In this document: positions 1 to 8,496 of the stretch, piece after piece | Numbering within the stretch: position 1 is the first letter of the stretch | How the letters are laid out: each line of letters opens with the position of its first letter | Assembly (NCBI GenBank): GCA_000433915.1 | Contig: HF993630.1 | Span: 1 to 31,308 of the forward strand | Length of the DNA: 31,308 nucleotides | Direction of reading: 5' to 3' | Source of the DNA: Clostridium sp. CAG:793 | GTDB taxonomy: Bacteria > Bacillota > Clostridia > TANB77 > CAG-508 | The notes under the pieces: generated by a model | What the model saw: the letters and a program-made list of their open reading frames with translations, nothing else | The model's database searches: none | What the model was told of the DNA's origin: nothing | Program-made: the position numbers and the translations under genes

Positions 1-322
1 CTGAAACAACAAGTATAGCTCCATCCATTTGAGCAGCACCTGTGATCATGTTCTTTACGTAGTCTGCGTGTCCTGGGCAGTCAACATGAGCATAGTGTCT
101 CTTGTCTGTTTCATATTCAACGTGAGCTGTATTAATAGTGATTCCTCTTGCTTTTTCTTCTGGAGCACTATCAATTGCGCTGTAATCTTCGAATTGAGCT
201 TGACCTTTTAAGCTTAACCATTTTGTGATGGCAGCTGTTGTTGTTGTTTTTCCATGGTCAACGTGACCAATTGTACCAATGTTTACGTGTGGCTTACTTC
301 TAACAAATTTTTCCTTAGCCAT
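1..322 (-). CDS. tuf: Translation elongation factor Tu, N-terminal part (cut by window start)
   Basis: EF-Tu is the GTPase that carries aminoacyl-tRNA to the ribosome A site. The visible ~107 residues begin MAKEKFVRSKPHVNIGTIG and contain the G1 P-loop GHVDHGKTT, the switch I motif RGITIN and the G3 motif DCPGH, all in EF-Tu order. The ATG at 322 is preceded by AGGAGG. The 3' end lies outside the window, so the rest of the protein cannot be seen. It is the last visible gene of the str cluster (rpsL-rpsG-fusA-tuf) and lies 222 bases beyond fusA. A likely promoter in that gap suggests it is also transcribed on its own. Identity is very secure. Confidence 0.97.
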   Translation of the reverse strand, partial: MAKEKFVRSKPHVNIGTIGHVDHGKTTTTAAITKWLSLKGQAQFEDYSAIDSAPEEKARGITINTAHVEYETDKRHYAHVDCPGHADYVKNMITGAAQMDGAILVVS

Positions 323-437
323 TTTTATTTCCTCCTTATTTTTAATTTATAAATTTGAACATTTATAACTTTATTAATTAGCAATATATTAGATCAATTT
401 TTATTTCTAATTATTATTGCTTTTTACTTGCAATCAT

Positions 438-466
438 ATTCTATAACATTTTTATGAAAAAAGCAA
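438..466 (-). promoter_or_regulatory. Probable sigma-A promoter of tuf
   Basis: On the minus strand, TTGCTT (461-466) is followed by a 17-base spacer and TAGAAT (438-443), inside the fusA-tuf gap and about 115 bases before the tuf start. The spacing is ideal and both boxes are close to consensus, which fits tuf having extra expression independent of the operon promoter. The call rests on sequence match only. Confidence 0.55.
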
Positions 467-488
467 GTAATTCATTTATAATACACCT

Positions 489-535
489 GATAGTTACAAT
501 ATATTTACTTTAATTCATAAATAATTGTAGCTATC
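489..535. repeat. Inverted repeat just after fusA
   Basis: Two 12-base arms, GATAGTTACAAT (489-500) and ATTGTAGCTATC (524-535), are complementary apart from one position. They flank a 23-base loop and start 10 bases after the fusA stop. No U-run follows on the minus strand, so this is not a typical intrinsic terminator. It may be an mRNA-processing or stability element between fusA and tuf. Confidence 0.45.
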
Positions 536-544
536 ATGTATTAA

Positions 545-2638
545 TTATTCAGCTGATTTCTTAGCTCTAGATGATACTATCTGATCTAAGATTGATTTTG
601 GAACTTCTTCATAGTGTGATGGCTCCATAGAATAAGTTCCTCTTCCTTGTGTTTTTGAACGTAAATCTGTAGCGTATCCAAACATCTCTGAAAGTGGTAT
701 AAATCCTCTTATAACTTGGTTTCCACCTCTTGCTTCCATTCCTTCCATTCTACCACGTCTAGCATTTATGTCTCCAATAACATCTCCCATGTATTGTTCT
801 GGAACTGTTATTTCAACTTTCATGATAGGCTCTAATAAAACAGATTTAGCTTGTTTACATCCTTCTTTGAATGCCATTGATGCAGCAATCTTGAAGGCCA
901 TTTCTGAAGAATCGACTTCATGGTATGATCCATCTACTAATGTAGCTTTGAAGTCTATAACTGGATATCCAGCTAATACACCACTCATAGCAGCTTCTCT
1001 TAATCCTTCTTCAACTGGCTTGATGTATTCCTTTGGAACAGCTCCTCCAACGATCTTGTTTTCGAATTGAACACCTGTTCCTGGTTCTAATGGTTCCATT
1101 TCAAACCATACATCACCGTATTGACCATGTCCACCAGATTGACGAACGAATTTACCTTGAACTCTAACTTTATTTCTAATAGTCTCTTTGTAAGAAACTT
1201 GTGGTTTACCTACAGTACATTCAACTTTAAATTCTCTCTTTAATCTGTCGACAATGATGTCTAAGTGTAATTCACCCATTCCAGCGATAATTGTTTGACC
1301 TGTTTCTTGGTCTGTCCATGTTTTGAATGTTGGATCTTCTTCAGCCAATTTAGCTAATGCAACACCCATTTTTTCACTATTTGCCTTATCCTTAGGCTCA
1401 ATAGCTATATCAATAACTGGCTCTGGGAATTCCATTGACTCAAGGATTACTGGATGATCAGGATCACATAATGTATCACCTGTTGATACATCTTTTAATC
1501 CAACACCAGCAGCAATATCTCCTGCATATACTTTGTCTAAGTCTTGTCTATGGTTAGCATGCATTAAAAGAATTCTTCCCATTCTATCCTTCTTGTCTTT
1601 TGTTGCATTTAGGATAGTTGAACCTGCTTCACAAGTTCCTGAATAAACTCTGAAGAAGCATAATTTTCCTACGAATGGATCAGTCATAATTTTAAATGCT
1701 AATGCTGAGAAAGGTTCTTTATCACTAGTTTTTCTTTCTACTTCATTTCCTTGTTCATCTACACCTTTGATTGGTGGAATGTCAAGTGGTGATGGTAGAT
1801 AGTCAACTATTGCATTTAACAATTCTTGAACACCCTTGTTCTTATATGATGAACCGCAAGTCATTGGAACTAATGTATTAGCAAGAGTTCCTTTTCTTAA
1901 TCCTCTCTTGATTTCTTCTTCAGATAGTTCTTCACCATCTAAATATTTCATCATTAATTCATCATCTTGTTCAGCAGCTGCTTCGATCATTTCTTGTCTA
2001 TATTTTTCTGCATCAGCTTTCATATCATCAGGAATATCACATTCTTCAATGTCTTTTCCTAAATCATCTTTATGAACAAAAGCTCTCATTTTTATTAAGT
2101 CAACAATTCCCTTAAATTCATCTTCTTTACCTATTGGTAATTGAATTGGAACAGGGTGACAGTTTAATCTTTCTTTCATTTGGTCTATACAAGCATAGAA
2201 ATCTGCACCAACAATATCCATCTTATTTACATAAGCCATTCTTGGTACTTGATATTTATCAGCTTGTCTCCAAACTGTTTCTGATTGTGGTTGAACTCCA
2301 CCTTTTGCAGCTAAAACAAGAACTGCACCATCAAGTACTCTTAATGATCTTTCAACCTCAACAGTGAAATCAACGTGACCTGGAGTATCGATAATATTAA
2401 TTCTATTACCTAACCAGTGGCATGTTGTAGCAGCTGATGTGATTGTAATACCTCTTTCTTGCTCTTGAACCATCCAGTCCATAGTAGCAGCTCCATCATG
2501 AACTTCTCCTATTTTGTGTGTTCTTCCAGTATAAAAAAGTATTCTTTCAGTTGTTGTTGTTTTTCCCGCATCAATGTGGGCCATAATACCTATATTTCTT
2601 GTTTTCTCTAAAGGAAATTCTCTTCCGTTTCCGGCCAT
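545..2638 (-). CDS. fusA: Translation elongation factor G
   Basis: EF-G is the GTPase that drives ribosomal translocation and works with RRF in ribosome recycling. The 697-residue protein has the usual length. Near the N-terminus are P-loop AHIDAGKTTTTER, switch I RGITITSAA, G3 DTPGH and G4 NKMD; domain II and the EF-G domain IV signature region (GHGQYGDVWFEMEP) follow. I chose the ATG at 2638 (MAGNGREF) because an AAAGGGG ribosome binding site precedes it at good spacing; an in-frame TTG lies seven codons upstream but cuts into that site. It lies 69 bases after rpsG in the str operon and is surely co-transcribed with it. Confidence 0.98.
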   Translation of the reverse strand: MAGNGREFPLEKTRNIGIMAHIDAGKTTTTERILFYTGRTHKIGEVHDGAATMDWMVQEQERGITITSAATTCHWLGNRINIIDTPGHVDFTVEVERSLRVLDGAVLVLAAKGGVQPQSETVWRQADKYQVPRMAYVNKMDIVGADFYACIDQMKERLNCHPVPIQLPIGKEDEFKGIVDLIKMRAFVHKDDLGKDIEECDIPDDMKADAEKYRQEMIEAAAEQDDELMMKYLDGEELSEEEIKRGLRKGTLANTLVPMTCGSSYKNKGVQELLNAIVDYLPSPLDIPPIKGVDEQGNEVERKTSDKEPFSALAFKIMTDPFVGKLCFFRVYSGTCEAGSTILNATKDKKDRMGRILLMHANHRQDLDKVYAGDIAAGVGLKDVSTGDTLCDPDHPVILESMEFPEPVIDIAIEPKDKANSEKMGVALAKLAEEDPTFKTWTDQETGQTIIAGMGELHLDIIVDRLKREFKVECTVGKPQVSYKETIRNKVRVQGKFVRQSGGHGQYGDVWFEMEPLEPGTGVQFENKIVGGAVPKEYIKPVEEGLREAAMSGVLAGYPVIDFKATLVDGSYHEVDSSEMAFKIAASMAFKEGCKQAKSVLLEPIMKVEITVPEQYMGDVIGDINARRGRMEGMEARGGNQVIRGFIPLSEMFGYATDLRSKTQGRGTYSMEPSHYEEVPKSILDQIVSSRAKKSAE

Positions 2639-2678
2639 AAATTTTTCCCCTTTCCACAAATTTTAATTTTTAATTCTG

Positions 2679-2700
2679 AGTAAATTATTGCTAATTTACT
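2679..2700. repeat. Small hairpin between rpsG and fusA
   Basis: Eight-base arms AGTAAATT and AATTTACT flank a six-base loop in the 69-base rpsG-fusA spacer. There is no U-run, so it should not terminate. It may act on mRNA stability or on the translation balance between the two genes. Confidence 0.4.
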
Positions 2701-2707
2701 TAAAATA

Positions 2708-3178
2708 TTAGAACTTGTAATGAGCAAAAGCCTTGTTAGCTTCAGCCATTTTGTGCATATCTTCTTTCTTCTTAAATGCTCCACCATTTCCTGCAACAGC
2801 ATCCATGATTTCGTTAGCTAGTTTTTCAGCCATAGTTTTTTCGTTTCTTGTTCTAGCATATTTAACTAACCATCTTAATCCTAGAGTTTGTCTTCTCTCA
2901 GGTCTGATTTCTAGTGGAACTTGATATGTTGCTCCACCAACTCTTCTAGCTTTTACTTCTAGAACTGGCATAACGTTATTTAATGCTTCTTGGAATACCT
3001 CTAATGGCTCTCTTCCAGTCTTTTCTTTGATAATATCAAATGCATCATAAACGATTTCTTGAGCAACAGTTTTCTTACCATCTAACATAACATTGTTTAT
3101 TAATTTTGTAACAACTTTGCTATTATATATTGGATCAGGTAATACGTCTCTTTTTGCTATAAATCCTTTTCTTGGCAC
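2708..3178 (-). CDS. rpsG: Small ribosomal subunit protein uS7
   Basis: S7 is a primary 16S rRNA-binding protein that nucleates assembly of the 30S head and contacts tRNA at the E site. The sequence MPRKGFIAKRDVLPDP, the central LEVFQEALNNVMPVLEVKARRVGGATYQVP region and the C-terminus are typical. I set the start at the GTG at 3178: it follows AAGGAGGG at good spacing and gives exactly 156 residues, the usual S7 length. The longer open frame reaching 3259 runs back through the structured spacer and has no S7 similarity. It is co-transcribed with rpsL and fusA. Confidence 0.97.
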   Translation of the reverse strand: MPRKGFIAKRDVLPDPIYNSKVVTKLINNVMLDGKKTVAQEIVYDAFDIIKEKTGREPLEVFQEALNNVMPVLEVKARRVGGATYQVPLEIRPERRQTLGLRWLVKYARTRNEKTMAEKLANEIMDAVAGNGGAFKKKEDMHKMAEANKAFAHYKF

Positions 3179-3201
3179 TATTCTTCCCTCCTTTATAAAT
3201 T

Positions 3202-3305
3202 TTGATGTAAAACCTACATCAAGGTACTCTGAGATTATAATAATCTCCGTATAGTGCAATCTATCTCAAATTTAAGTACAAACTTAAATCAATTATAGTG
3301 CACTA
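3202..3305. promoter_or_regulatory. Structured rpsL-rpsG intercistronic region
   Basis: The 147-base rpsL-rpsG spacer holds three inverted repeats: TTGATGTA/TACATCAA (3202-3222), GAGATTA/TAATCTC (3231-3247), and a longer imperfect stem from 3252 to 3305 with outer arms TAGTGCA/TGCACTA and an inner ATTTAAGT-type stem. None ends in a U-run. In E. coli the corresponding spacer is where S7 binds to repress its own operon. A similar translational control here is inference from position and structure; the fold itself is not the E. coli one. Confidence 0.45.
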
Positions 3306-3325
3306 TTAAAGCTAAAGACTTCTCT

Positions 3326-3739
3326 TTATTTCTTTGGTCTCTTTGCTCCGTACTTAGATCTTGCTTGCATTCTATCTTTAACGCCTGCAGTATCTAATGT
3401 TCCTCTTATAATGTGGTATCTAACACCAGGAAGATCTTTTACTCTTCCACCTCTTATAAGAACAACGCTATGCTCTTGTAAGTTATGTCCGATTCCAGGA
3501 ATATAAGATGTTACTTCATAGCCATTTGATAATCTAACTCTGGCAACTTTTCTTAATGCTGAGTTTGGCTTCTTTGGTGTAACTGTTTTAACAACTGTAC
3601 AAACACCTCTTTTTTGTGGTGCTCTTCTATTTGTTTGTTTATTCTTCATTGTGTTGAATCCATGTTGAAGAGCTGGAGATTTTGACTTTGTTGTTGAACT
3701 TTTTCTTCCTTTTCTAACTAATTGATTAATTGTTGGCAC
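3326..3739 (-). CDS. rpsL: Small ribosomal subunit protein uS12
   Basis: S12 is the decoding-centre protein of the 30S subunit and the classic site of streptomycin resistance. The 137-residue protein has MPTINQLVRKGR at the N-terminus, the TPKKPNSALRKVARVRLSNG loop with its functional lysine, and the GGRVKDLPGVRYH segment with the second one. The KPNS form is the wild-type, streptomycin-sensitive sequence. It starts with GTG at 3739, behind an AGGAGGT site. It is the first gene of the str operon; its upstream neighbour on the same strand is not rpoC or an L7Ae-type gene but an unrelated membrane protein, and a strong promoter lies in between. Confidence 0.98.
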   Translation of the reverse strand: MPTINQLVRKGRKSSTTKSKSPALQHGFNTMKNKQTNRRAPQKRGVCTVVKTVTPKKPNSALRKVARVRLSNGYEVTSYIPGIGHNLQEHSVVLIRGGRVKDLPGVRYHIIRGTLDTAGVKDRMQARSKYGAKRPKK

Positions 3740-3762
3740 TTAAATTTCACCTCCTACAATAA

Positions 3763-3810
3763 AATACTGCTATTTAGATAGCACAGTCTGCCATCGTAAA
3801 TAACAGTATT
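3763..3810. promoter_or_regulatory. Hairpin in the str operon leader
   Basis: A nearly perfect inverted repeat: outer arms AATACTGCTATTTA and TAAATAACAGTATT, inner arms GATAGCA and TGCCATC, about 21 pairs with one bulge and a few wobble pairs. It lies between the promoter and the rpsL ribosome binding site. Because the expected transcription start is near 3804, part of the outer stem lies upstream of the RNA; the remaining RNA would still form a 5'-terminal hairpin. Such hairpins often protect mRNA 5' ends, and a role in control of the operon is possible. Confidence 0.45.
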
Positions 3811-3839
3811 ATTTTATCATGGTTTATTTGTAAAGTCAA
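3811..3839 (-). promoter_or_regulatory. Promoter of the str operon
   Basis: On the minus strand TTGACT (3834-3839), a 17-base spacer and TAAAAT (3811-3816) form a near-consensus sigma-A promoter about 72 bases before the rpsL GTG. It explains how rpsL-rpsG-fusA are expressed separately from the unrelated upstream gene. Confidence 0.75.
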
Positions 3840-3927
3840 TGGTTTAAGCTCATATTTGTTTATCTTTATAACTTTTTAATTTAAATTTTATAAATATAGC
3901 TTAATTAAAATTAGTTTAAACCAATTT

Positions 3928-5454
3928 TTATCTTTCTTGTTCACTTTGCATTTGTTTTAACATTTCTGTATTATCACCAAAAGTTATGCTTCCACCGTTA
4001 AATAAACCTTCAATATTTTCTTTTCCTTTATTGCTTTCCTGAATTGCACTTGAATCAGTCCAACCGTAAGTATTAAATATACTTCCGTGATTTGTATTAG
4101 CAACTTGTATACATACCATTTCTTTGTTACTTGAATCTTGTAAATCTTTCTCAATCTGTTGCTTGTCTATGCCCTTTTCTTTGCAATACTCATCCCATGT
4201 TTTTGTTCCAGAAGAATATAAAATACTCTGATTTCCATTTTCATCAGTATGGAGAATTGCTCTATTGTATATTTCCACTAAAGTATCTTGATTAATTGTT
4301 CCTCTTCTTCCTCTTCCTGTTGAATCCTCTGTATATTGTATTCCTGCTTTAGCAATATATTGCTTTGTTTCTGATCCTTCAGTTAATTGTTTTGCATCAT
4401 GATAAACAAGTTTTTCTTCATCAACATTTTCTTTTGTGTCAGTCTTTTGTTCCTGTGTAGCTTCATTAGATTTTTCTGCATTATCTTGCTTTTGTGCCTC
4501 TAGAATAGCATTATTTTCTTGCTGTGTTCTATCACTTTCATTGGTTTTTGTATCCTCCATTACCAAATTATTTGATTGCATATCTTTTATATTTTTTAAT
4601 TGGTTTGCTCTCATATTTATTCCAGCAACCATTCCTATCGTTGCAACTGCAAGTCCTGATAGAGCCATAATTTTTTTCTTATTGTCTTTGAATGTTCCCT
4701 TTACTTTAGTAGAAAATCCTTTTATAGTTTTCTTAACATTTTCTCCTCTATTTTTTGTATCTTTTCTATAAACTGTTTTCTTAGGACTTTCAGCTTCTGC
4801 TCTTGTCTTTTCATTTCTTCTGTATACTATTTTTTCACTAGGATTTATAGTTTCTCTTGGAGTTTGTTTTGCACTGCTATCTCTTCTATAAACATTTTTT
4901 TCTAGCGAAGTATGTTCAGGTTTTACATCTACTATGCTATTTTGAGGTCTTTGGAATAATCTTCTAAACCAATTTTTCATTTTGGTGAAAAATCCTACTT
5001 TTTTAGGTAAATTAGGATTTACAGTTCCACCATCTACTGGTTTCTCAAGATTTGCTTCATCATCTTTTCCTGTAGCTATAGGATTCATTGTATCATTTGA
5101 TAATCCAGCATCATTTTCACCCTGCTCTATATTACGATAAATTTCAGCTGCCATCTCCTTTGGATCTATAGTACTTATTGGAGTTACATCTTCATTATTT
5201 TGCTCTTGCTCATTAATTCCAGCTAGATGGACTGCAAAATCATCTTTTGATGGCATTGTTTCATGTTCTGGCTCCTGTGGGGCTACTTTTTCACCTTCAT
5301 GTTCTCCTTCAATCGTATACCCTACCTTGCTTGGATCTATTTCTTTAAAATCAGCAAAAATTATATCATTTTTTTCACTTTTCTTCTGACTTTTAGCTGC
5401 ATCTCTTCCTCTATTCCAATAATCCTCACCTTTTTTTACATCTCTTCTAGGCAT
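3928..5454 (-). CDS. Single-pass membrane protein with VYRR repeats, function unknown
   Basis: I do not recognise this 508-residue protein. Residues 1-255 are charged, of low complexity and probably cytoplasmic. They include a short amphipathic basic patch (FFTKMKNWFRRLF, ~155-167) and three spaced repeats of the type VYRRD/VYRRN/VYRKD (~188, 210, 228). A single hydrophobic segment (IMALSGLAVATIGMVAGI, ~262-279) is preceded by lysines, so the C-terminal half (~228 residues, acidic and Q/E-rich) is probably outside. The ATG at 5454 follows AAAGGAATT. It is the third gene of a three-gene unit, 27 bases after the coiled-coil gene, and probably works with it. No signal peptide, catalytic motif or known domain is visible. 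Confidence 0.75.
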   Translation of the reverse strand: MPRRDVKKGEDYWNRGRDAAKSQKKSEKNDIIFADFKEIDPSKVGYTIEGEHEGEKVAPQEPEHETMPSKDDFAVHLAGINEQEQNNEDVTPISTIDPKEMAAEIYRNIEQGENDAGLSNDTMNPIATGKDDEANLEKPVDGGTVNPNLPKKVGFFTKMKNWFRRLFQRPQNSIVDVKPEHTSLEKNVYRRDSSAKQTPRETINPSEKIVYRRNEKTRAEAESPKKTVYRKDTKNRGENVKKTIKGFSTKVKGTFKDNKKKIMALSGLAVATIGMVAGINMRANQLKNIKDMQSNNLVMEDTKTNESDRTQQENNAILEAQKQDNAEKSNEATQEQKTDTKENVDEEKLVYHDAKQLTEGSETKQYIAKAGIQYTEDSTGRGRRGTINQDTLVEIYNRAILHTDENGNQSILYSSGTKTWDEYCKEKGIDKQQIEKDLQDSSNKEMVCIQVANTNHGSIFNTYGWTDSSAIQESNKGKENIEGLFNGGSITFGDNTEMLKQMQSEQER

Positions 5455-5481
5455 ATCAATTCTAATTCCTTTCTATAATTT

Positions 5482-7359
5482 TTATTTACTACCTATATCA
5501 TGGTTTATCCCTTGCTGATTTTGCCTATTCATCCTATTTAGTATAGCATTGATTTCTTCTGTTGTTACAGGCTCAGCTTTAGGAGCAAAATCATTTCTTG
5601 CGGGTTCATTATTTCTATTAATTTTAGTTGGTGTTTGAGCTAACACATTTGGCATATTATCTTTTTTAGCACTATCAAATGACTCCGCTCTACTATTCTT
5701 ATTGTTTCCATCAGTTATCTGTAATGGCTTATTTTTATTAAATAATTTATTTTTTAAATCTTCTATCTTCCAAGCAAGTTTAGTAGACCAACTTGCATTT
5801 ACTTTTGCATAGCCTCTTAAATTATGAGCCAAATCTTTTAGTTCCATGTAATCACTTTGGGACATATTAGCTTTTTCTTTTAAATCATAAGTAACATCAA
5901 ATAAGGAATTATCTCTTCTATTGCAATAACTATCTAAAGCATTCATTATACTCTGTTTTGCATTATTCATAGTACTAGTCATCTCATATCCATTAGCCAA
6001 TTGATTATATGTTTGAGTTTTATATTTTTCTATTATTGCTAATATGATATTGCCATCAATAGCTCCATTATCTATGTCTTTCATTATTCCAATATACTTA
6101 TTCATCTCAGAATCTGAAAATAATCTTCTTCCCAAAACTGTACTATTTGAAAGTTCATCCAGTATATTTTTCTTTAATCTTTCTCTATCAAAGCTGTAGT
6201 TTTTCGTTTCTCCATTTATATACATATATCCATTAGATACACTAACTTTCATCATATCTTGAGCATTATTCACCGCATTTTGAGTATTAACTACTCTTTG
6301 GTTTGGCATTTTCATATTTGAAACTAATCTAGTATTCATTGGCTGACCATTATACGATCTTGCGCTGTTCACTTGCTGTGTGTTATCTACTCTATCACTT
6401 GCAAACTGTTGCATGCTTTCCTTATTAGAACTTGGATTAGCTGTTCTAACAATTGGTCCATTATTATTTTCAAAAGCATTTTCTTCTGGTACAACATGTT
6501 GTTTGTCTTTACTCTCTAAAGTTTCTTCGATTTTTTCATTTAGCATTTCAAAATATTTTTTTCTTGCAAGATTTTCTGGTATCTCTTTAAATAATTCAGG
6601 ATATTTTTGATAAAAATCTTCAAATCTCATTGGATCATATATATTTAAATGTTTCTTTATTTCATCTTGTACCATTTTTTCTTTTTGTACAGACTCATTA
6701 TATTGATTAATAACACCTGTAAAGTCAATATCTTGCTTTTCAGCATCAGCATAATTAATTTGCGGAGCATATGCATCCATCGAGAAAAATTCTACATCTT
6801 GATTTAATTCCTCTGCCTTTGTAACAGTCACATCAGCAATAAGACTTGCAATTTCTTTATTAAGCTGAATTATCTGACCTTTTTGTTGTTTAATTGTCAA
6901 TTTAATCTGATTTACAGTTATTTCTATTGGTTGTAAATCTTCTTTTATTTTCTCTAGTTTTAAGTTTATAGCAATTTCTTCTTCCTTATTTTTCATTCCA
7001 TCTTGGGCTTGCAAAGCCATTGCTTCTTGAAAAAGATCCTCATATTCTTTTTTCTTGCTATCGTATTCATCTTTTATAACTTTTAGACTTGCTTCTAAAG
7101 ATGCTATTGATTGACTTTTCTGTCTTTTTTCATTAATTTTTTCACTTACCTGCTGTTTTGTATTTTTTAATTTTTCAAGCTCAATATCAACTTCACTTTT
7201 TTCAGCAGTTTCTACAGTTTCTGCATTTAATTCTGCTACTTTTTCTGATTCTGTTTCTAACTTACTATCTTCTTCTCTACGCTGTTCTTGCTCGTTTTTC
7301 TTTTCTTCTAATTGTCTGATTTTTTCATCAAGTTTATTTAGAATTTCTTCATCTTCCAT
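5482..7359 (-). CDS. Long coiled-coil protein, function unknown (paralogue of its upstream neighbour)
   Basis: This 625-residue protein has no family I can name. Residues 1 to ~170 are strongly heptad-like, rich in E, K and Q, and should form a long coiled coil. A Q/N-rich linker follows (~290-370). The globular segment ~375-540 (GYMYINGE, IDNGAIDGNIILAIIEKY, VTYDLKEK, NLRGYAKVNASWSTKL) aligns by eye with residues ~107-275 of the preceding gene, so the two are tandem paralogues. The C-terminal ~85 residues are polar and probably disordered. The ATG follows GGAGAG; the gap to the upstream gene is 14 bases, so they are co-transcribed. There is no signal peptide or membrane segment, so it should be cytoplasmic unless held at the membrane by the downstream gene product. 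Confidence 0.75.
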   Translation of the reverse strand: MEDEEILNKLDEKIRQLEEKKNEQEQRREEDSKLETESEKVAELNAETVETAEKSEVDIELEKLKNTKQQVSEKINEKRQKSQSIASLEASLKVIKDEYDSKKKEYEDLFQEAMALQAQDGMKNKEEEIAINLKLEKIKEDLQPIEITVNQIKLTIKQQKGQIIQLNKEIASLIADVTVTKAEELNQDVEFFSMDAYAPQINYADAEKQDIDFTGVINQYNESVQKEKMVQDEIKKHLNIYDPMRFEDFYQKYPELFKEIPENLARKKYFEMLNEKIEETLESKDKQHVVPEENAFENNNGPIVRTANPSSNKESMQQFASDRVDNTQQVNSARSYNGQPMNTRLVSNMKMPNQRVVNTQNAVNNAQDMMKVSVSNGYMYINGETKNYSFDRERLKKNILDELSNSTVLGRRLFSDSEMNKYIGIMKDIDNGAIDGNIILAIIEKYKTQTYNQLANGYEMTSTMNNAKQSIMNALDSYCNRRDNSLFDVTYDLKEKANMSQSDYMELKDLAHNLRGYAKVNASWSTKLAWKIEDLKNKLFNKNKPLQITDGNNKNSRAESFDSAKKDNMPNVLAQTPTKINRNNEPARNDFAPKAEPVTTEEINAILNRMNRQNQQGINHDIGSK

Positions 7360-7373
7360 ATTATCTCTCCATA

Positions 7374-8348
7374 CTATTTATCTGTAATGTCAAAACTTGA
7401 ATATCCATAGTCAAAATCTGATTGTGGATATGTACCTGTTTTGCTTAGCTCTTTTCTTATAGTTTCACTATCATCATCTAAATATGTATCTTCATTTATG
7501 GATTTTCCAGAATATAATCTTTTTACCTTCGATTTTTTCTTAAAAATCCACTGAATCCTCATTAATATATGTGTATTAATTTTAGCATATCTACGCGCAT
7601 TGTATGCAATTTTTTCAATTTCCTTTTTTTCTATTGTAAGTGCATTTATTTTTTTCTTTAAATCATATTGTATATGTAAATATCTACTCTTAGCACTCGT
7701 ATCACTACATAATCTGTAATATTCATCTAAATATTGATTGGTCAAATAGCGAATCTGATTTGCAACTTTCTCATATTCTACATTTTCATTTACTATAGTT
7801 TCGTCCTGACATTCCTTTATTATTACATAAATAATATTTCCATCTGCTAACTCATAATCAATTAGCATCATTAGATTATCATAGTTTTTAATATCTTCAT
7901 CATTCCAAAAAGTTTTTCCATTAAAGTATTTTTTATTAAATAATTCTGTAATTTTTTCTTTTACAGCACTTTTATAATATTCATACTTATATTCTTTACC
8001 ATTTATCTCAATGTATCCACCAGAAATCTTGATATTTAAATCATGTAAATTCATACTGAATTCGCTTATTGGGCTTTCAACTAATTGCCTTATTCTCTTT
8101 AAATATTTATTACTGTATTTTTTCTCAATTTCTTCAAGTTCTTTGCTTTTGTCACTAGAGCTTTCCTTAACTTTCTTCATATCAGCATTTAACTGTGAAA
8201 GCTCTTCATTTATCTGAGAAATTTCTTGTTCTCCTGATTTAATTCTTCTAACATCTAATTCAGTTTTTAATGCTTCTTGTATGCTTTTCTTTTCATTTTC
8301 CAAACTTGAAATTTTAATATTTAAAGTTTCAATCAAGTCCTCTTTCAT
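7374..8348 (-). CDS. Coiled-coil protein, function unknown (shorter paralogue)
   Basis: This 324-residue protein opens with ~95 residues of coiled coil, then carries the same globular domain as its downstream neighbour at ~107-275: GYIEINGKEYKY, a conserved D-Y-x(3)-DGNIIYVIIKE segment, QYDLKKK and NARRYAKINTHI. The domain has no catalytic motif I can name. The short C-terminal tail is charged. The ATG at 8348 has AGGAG at correct spacing and a strong promoter about 60 bases upstream, making it the first gene of the unit 8348-3928. Sharing one domain on arms of different length suggests the two proteins form a filament, scaffold or hetero-oligomer, but that is inference. Confidence 0.75.
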   Translation of the reverse strand: MKEDLIETLNIKISSLENEKKSIQEALKTELDVRRIKSGEQEISQINEELSQLNADMKKVKESSSDKSKELEEIEKKYSNKYLKRIRQLVESPISEFSMNLHDLNIKISGGYIEINGKEYKYEYYKSAVKEKITELFNKKYFNGKTFWNDEDIKNYDNLMMLIDYELADGNIIYVIIKECQDETIVNENVEYEKVANQIRYLTNQYLDEYYRLCSDTSAKSRYLHIQYDLKKKINALTIEKKEIEKIAYNARRYAKINTHILMRIQWIFKKKSKVKRLYSGKSINEDTYLDDDSETIRKELSKTGTYPQSDFDYGYSSFDITDK

Positions 8349-8405
8349 TTTATTTTCTCCTGTATATTTATGTAAACTTTCAATTAAATACTTTTAATCA
8401 TAATA

Positions 8406-8434
8406 ATATTATCACTACAAGTTTTCTTTCTCAA
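8406..8434 (-). promoter_or_regulatory. Promoter of the coiled-coil/membrane gene cluster
   Basis: Minus-strand TTGAGA (8429-8434), a 17-base spacer and TAATAT (8406-8411) lie just beyond the trmFO terminator and ahead of the gene at 8348. Spacing is ideal and each box is one base off consensus. Confidence 0.65.
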
Positions 8435-8451
8435 CAATGTTACACAAATAA

Positions 8452-8495
8452 AAATAAATTGTCATACAATTGAAATATCGTATAACAATTTATTT
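8452..8495 (-). terminator. Terminator-like hairpin after trmFO
   Basis: A 16-base-pair stem (arms 8452-8467 and 8480-8495, one wobble pair) begins two bases beyond the trmFO stop. On the minus strand it is followed by TTATTTGTG, a short U-rich tail. It separates the SNF2-trmFO unit from the promoter at 8406-8434. Confidence 0.65.
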
Positions 8496-8496
8496 T

